DNA of 9,222 nt from Bacteroidia bacterium (lineage in GTDB: Bacteria; Bacteroidota; Bacteroidia; Flavobacteriales; Flavobacteriaceae), in assembly GCA_030431085.1 (NCBI GenBank), contig JAUIJW010000082.1, positions 1-9,222 on the forward strand, written 5' to 3'. Under the pieces are notes generated by a model, which made no database searches, was not told the origin of the DNA, and saw only the letters and a list, made by a program, of their open reading frames with translations. Below are positions 7,833-9,222 of this stretch, piece by piece. Each line of letters opens with the position of its first letter. Position 1 is the first letter of the stretch. A program made the translations under genes and the position numbers.

Positions 7833-8021
7833 TTAAAAAATATTAAAATATTGTTCTAAACCGTTTTGGAAAAATTTATCCACTAAAAACACTGCCAAGG
7901 CAAAAATTACCGTAAATACTGCTACCACTACAGTGGTTTTTTGTGCCTCATTCATCGGTTGCCAAGTCACATGATTTTTTAGTTCAGCAAAAGAATCTTT
8001 AATATAATTTACTATACCCAT
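7833..8021 (-). CDS. secE: Preprotein translocase subunit SecE
   Basis: Small inner-membrane subunit of the SecYEG protein-export channel that clamps the two halves of SecY. The protein is 62 residues and is the minimal single-helix form; E. coli SecE has 127 residues and three helices. An amphipathic N-terminal segment (about 1-25, with FAELKNHVTWQPMNEAQK) precedes one hydrophobic transmembrane helix at about residues 29-51 (TVVVAVFTVIFALAVFLVDK). The start is ATG, 18 bases after the 3' end of tRNA-Trp, with nusG close behind. No rpmG gene lies upstream of it, unlike in Firmicutes. Confidence 0.95.
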   Translation of the reverse strand: MGIVNYIKDSFAELKNHVTWQPMNEAQKTTVVVAVFTVIFALAVFLVDKFFQNGLEQYFNIF

Positions 8022-8039
8022 TGTTGTTTTCTATTTACG

Positions 8040-8112
8040 CACGGGTGGAGAGGCTCGAACTCCCGACACCTGGTTTTGGAGACCAGTGCTCTACCAACTG
8101 AGCTACACCCGT
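8040..8112 (-). tRNA. trpT: tRNA-Trp (anticodon CCA)
   Basis: A complete 73-base cloverleaf folds on the minus strand. The acceptor stem ACGGGTG pairs fully with CACCCGT. The D arm is GCTC/GAGC with an AGTTGGTA loop. The anticodon stem CTGGT/ACCAG closes the loop CTCCAAA, with anticodon CCA for tryptophan UGG. The variable region is GTGTC. The T arm GGGAG/CTCTC has one G-U pair and loop TTCGAGC. The discriminator base is G, as expected for bacterial tRNA-Trp. The CCA tail is not encoded (CGT follows), so it must be added by CCA-adding enzyme. It lies between the tuf terminator and secE and is probably the first product of the secE operon transcript. Confidence 0.97.
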
Positions 8113-8163
8113 ATATAACAGGACTACATAATTAATCCTGTTAAAATTATTATTTCTAAAGTA
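8113..8163 (-). promoter_or_regulatory. Probable promoter region of the trpT-secE operon
   Basis: The tuf terminator lies upstream, so a start site for trpT and the following genes is expected here. Two minus-strand boxes match the Bacteroidota -7 element TAnnTTTG at all but one defined base: TACTTTAG (8163-8156) and TAATTTTA (8149-8142). Neither has a clear TTG at the usual upstream distance, so I cannot choose between them. An 8-bp inverted repeat, TAACAGGA/TCCTGTTA (8116-8123 and 8136-8143), sits just before the tRNA and overlaps the nearer box. Read-through from tuf could also contribute. The need for a promoter is a positional inference, and the boxes are weak. Confidence 0.25.
8116..8143. 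repeat. 8-bp inverted repeat immediately upstream of tRNA-Trp
   Basis: TAACAGGA (8116-8123) and TCCTGTTA (8136-8143) are perfect inverted arms separated by 12 AT-rich bases. The repeat ends 3 bases before the 5' end of mature tRNA-Trp. It could be a protein-binding operator over the operon start, or a hairpin in the tRNA leader that affects RNase P processing. The symmetry is directly visible; its function is unknown. Confidence 0.5.
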
Positions 8164-8196
8164 ATTCTTTCGGAAAATAAATTTATCTGAAAGAAT
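8164..8196. repeat. Imperfect hairpin sequence downstream of the tuf terminator
   Basis: ATTCTTTC (8164-8171) and GAAAGAAT (8189-8196) form a perfect 8-bp inverted repeat around a 17-base AT-rich centre. It starts just after the tuf terminator on the minus strand. Because the arms are AT-rich and the loop is long, it is a weak structure. It might be an upstream binding site for the trpT promoter or chance. Confidence 0.3.
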
Positions 8197-8198
8197 AA

Positions 8199-8227
8199 TA
8201 AGGTGCTTCTTTACAAGAAGCACCCTA
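8199..8227 (-). terminator. Intrinsic terminator of tuf
   Basis: On the minus strand GGTGCTTCTT and AAGAAGCACC form a perfect 10-bp stem (8202-8224) with a GTA loop. The stem can be extended at its base by G-U, A-U and U-A pairs. A U-rich tail (TTATTATTCTTT, overlapping the base of the extended stem) follows on the minus strand, while the plus strand side lacks one, so it acts for tuf. It lies 34 bases beyond the tuf stop codon and separates tuf from the trpT-secE operon. Confidence 0.88.
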
Positions 8228-8261
8228 ATCATTTAAAAATTCTTATAATTAGACCTTTTAA

Positions 8262-9222
8262 TTAGTCTAAAATTTCAGTTACCTGACCTGCACCAACAGT
8301 TCTACCTCCTTCACGGATCGCAAAACGTAAACCAATATTCAATGCAATTGGTTGGATTAAATCAACTGTAATTGTTAAGTTATCACCAGGCATTACCATT
8401 TCTACACCTTCTGGTAAATTAATTGTACCAGTAACATCTGTAGTTCTTACATAGAACTGTGGACGGTAGTTTTTATGGAATGGCGTATGACGACCACCTT
8501 CTTCTTTTTTCAACACATAAACCTCAGCTTTAAATTTAGCGTGTGGCGTAATTGAACCTGGCTTACAAATTACCATACCTCTTTTGATATCCGATTTCTC
8601 GATACCTCTTAATAAAAGACCTACGTTATCACCAGCTTCACCTCTATCTAATATTTTACGGAACATCTCAACTCCAGTAATAGTAGAAGTCATTTTTTCT
8701 GCACCCATACCAATAATCTCTACAGGATCTCCAGTATTAGCAACACCAGTTTCAATTCTACCAGTAGCTACAGTACCACGACCAGTAATAGAGAATACAT
8801 CCTCAACAGGCATTAAGAAATCTTTTTCAACATCTCTTTTTGGTAATTCAATCCAAGTATCAACTGCATCCATTAATTCCATCACAGTATCAACCCACTT
8901 ATCTTCACCATTTAAAGCACCTAAAGCAGATCCTTGAATTACAGGTCCATTATCTCCATCATACTCATAGAAAGATAATAAATCTCTAACTTCCATTTCT
9001 ACCAATTCTAACAACTCCTCATCATCAACCATATCCACTTTATTCATGAATACAACAATTCTAGGAATTCCTACCTGACGACCTAATAAGATGTGCTCAC
9101 GAGTTTGTGGCATTGGACCATCTGTAGCAGCTACTACTAAAATAGCACCATCCATTTGAGCAGCACCAGTTACCATGTTCTTTACGTAATCGGCGTGACC
9201 TGGACAGTCAACGTGCGCATAG
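8262..9222 (-). CDS. tuf: Elongation factor Tu, C-terminal 319 residues, 5' part beyond window
   Basis: GTPase that delivers aminoacyl-tRNA to the ribosomal A site. The reading frame is open to the window edge, so this is not a short gene starting at an internal Met. The visible protein starts YAHVDCPGHADYVKNM, where the first residue matches Tyr76 of E. coli EF-Tu, so about 75 N-terminal residues including the P loop are outside the window. The G3 motif DCPGH and the G4 motif NKVD (equivalent to residues 135-138) are present, followed by GSALGAL for G5. Domain II (FSITGRGTVATGRIE onward) and domain III (HTPFHKNYRPQFYVRTTDVTG to GRTVGAGQVTEILD) are complete. The total length would be about 394, the family norm. 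A strong terminator follows. Placement upstream of secE corresponds to tufB in E. coli. Confidence 0.98.
   Translation of the reverse strand, partial: YAHVDCPGHADYVKNMVTGAAQMDGAILVVAATDGPMPQTREHILLGRQVGIPRIVVFMNKVDMVDDEELLELVEMEVRDLLSFYEYDGDNGPVIQGSALGALNGEDKWVDTVMELMDAVDTWIELPKRDVEKDFLMPVEDVFSITGRGTVATGRIETGVANTGDPVEIIGMGAEKMTSTITGVEMFRKILDRGEAGDNVGLLLRGIEKSDIKRGMVICKPGSITPHAKFKAEVYVLKKEEGGRHTPFHKNYRPQFYVRTTDVTGTINLPEGVEMVMPGDNLTITVDLIQPIALNIGLRFAIREGGRTVGAGQVTEILD

Noticed and set aside
8035..8232. Minus-strand open frame of 65 codons ending GVAQLVEHWSPKPGVGSSSLSTRA-like
   Set aside because: Its C-terminal part is the translation of the tRNA-Trp gene, a well-known annotation artefact; the rest covers the terminator and promoter region.
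8584..8937. Plus-strand open frame of 117 codons
   Set aside because: Antisense shadow of tuf, Ser/Pro/Ile-rich and without family resemblance.
1..9222. Possible undescribed or accessory system in the window
   Set aside because: All coding space is filled by conserved housekeeping genes in a classic order; no transposase, repeats array, unknown gene or composition shift was seen.

Overview
The window is ordinary core-genome DNA from a member of the Bacteroidota, most likely family Flavobacteriaceae. It is AT-rich, the genes have no clear Shine-Dalgarno sequences, and the RpoB, RpoC, NusG and EF-Tu proteins read like flavobacterial versions. Examples are the 1271-residue RpoB, the 62-residue single-helix SecE, and a tRNA-Trp gene between tuf and secE. 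I cannot name the genus from the sequence alone.

Every supported gene lies on the minus strand, so transcription runs from high to low coordinates. The order is tuf (EF-Tu, 5' end outside the window), trpT (tRNA-Trp, anticodon CCA), secE, nusG, rplK (L11), rplA (L1), rplJ (L10), rplL (L7/L12), rpoB, and rpoC (only the first 364 codons are inside the window). A strong intrinsic terminator follows tuf. The genes from trpT to rpoC follow one another closely and probably form one long operon, with a start somewhere in the roughly 90 bases upstream of trpT. This is the classic secE-nusG-rplKAJL-rpoBC cluster.

The genes jointly make central expression machinery: a translation elongation factor, a tRNA, a translocase subunit, a transcription elongation factor, the L11/L1 and L10/L12 stalk proteins of the 50S subunit, and the two large RNA polymerase subunits. 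Gaps between genes are short (5 to 149 bases) and no stretch over 300 bases lacks a gene.

The noteworthy content is in the gaps. There is a long hairpin between rplL and rpoB, placed like the enterobacterial attenuator and processing region. A second near-perfect hairpin lies between rpoB and rpoC. An inverted repeat sits directly upstream of trpT. rpoB seems to start at TTG with no ATG available upstream. I found no mobile element, CRISPR array, defence gene or other accessory system, and I do not think the window holds an undescribed system. The plus-strand open frames are shadows of the real genes.
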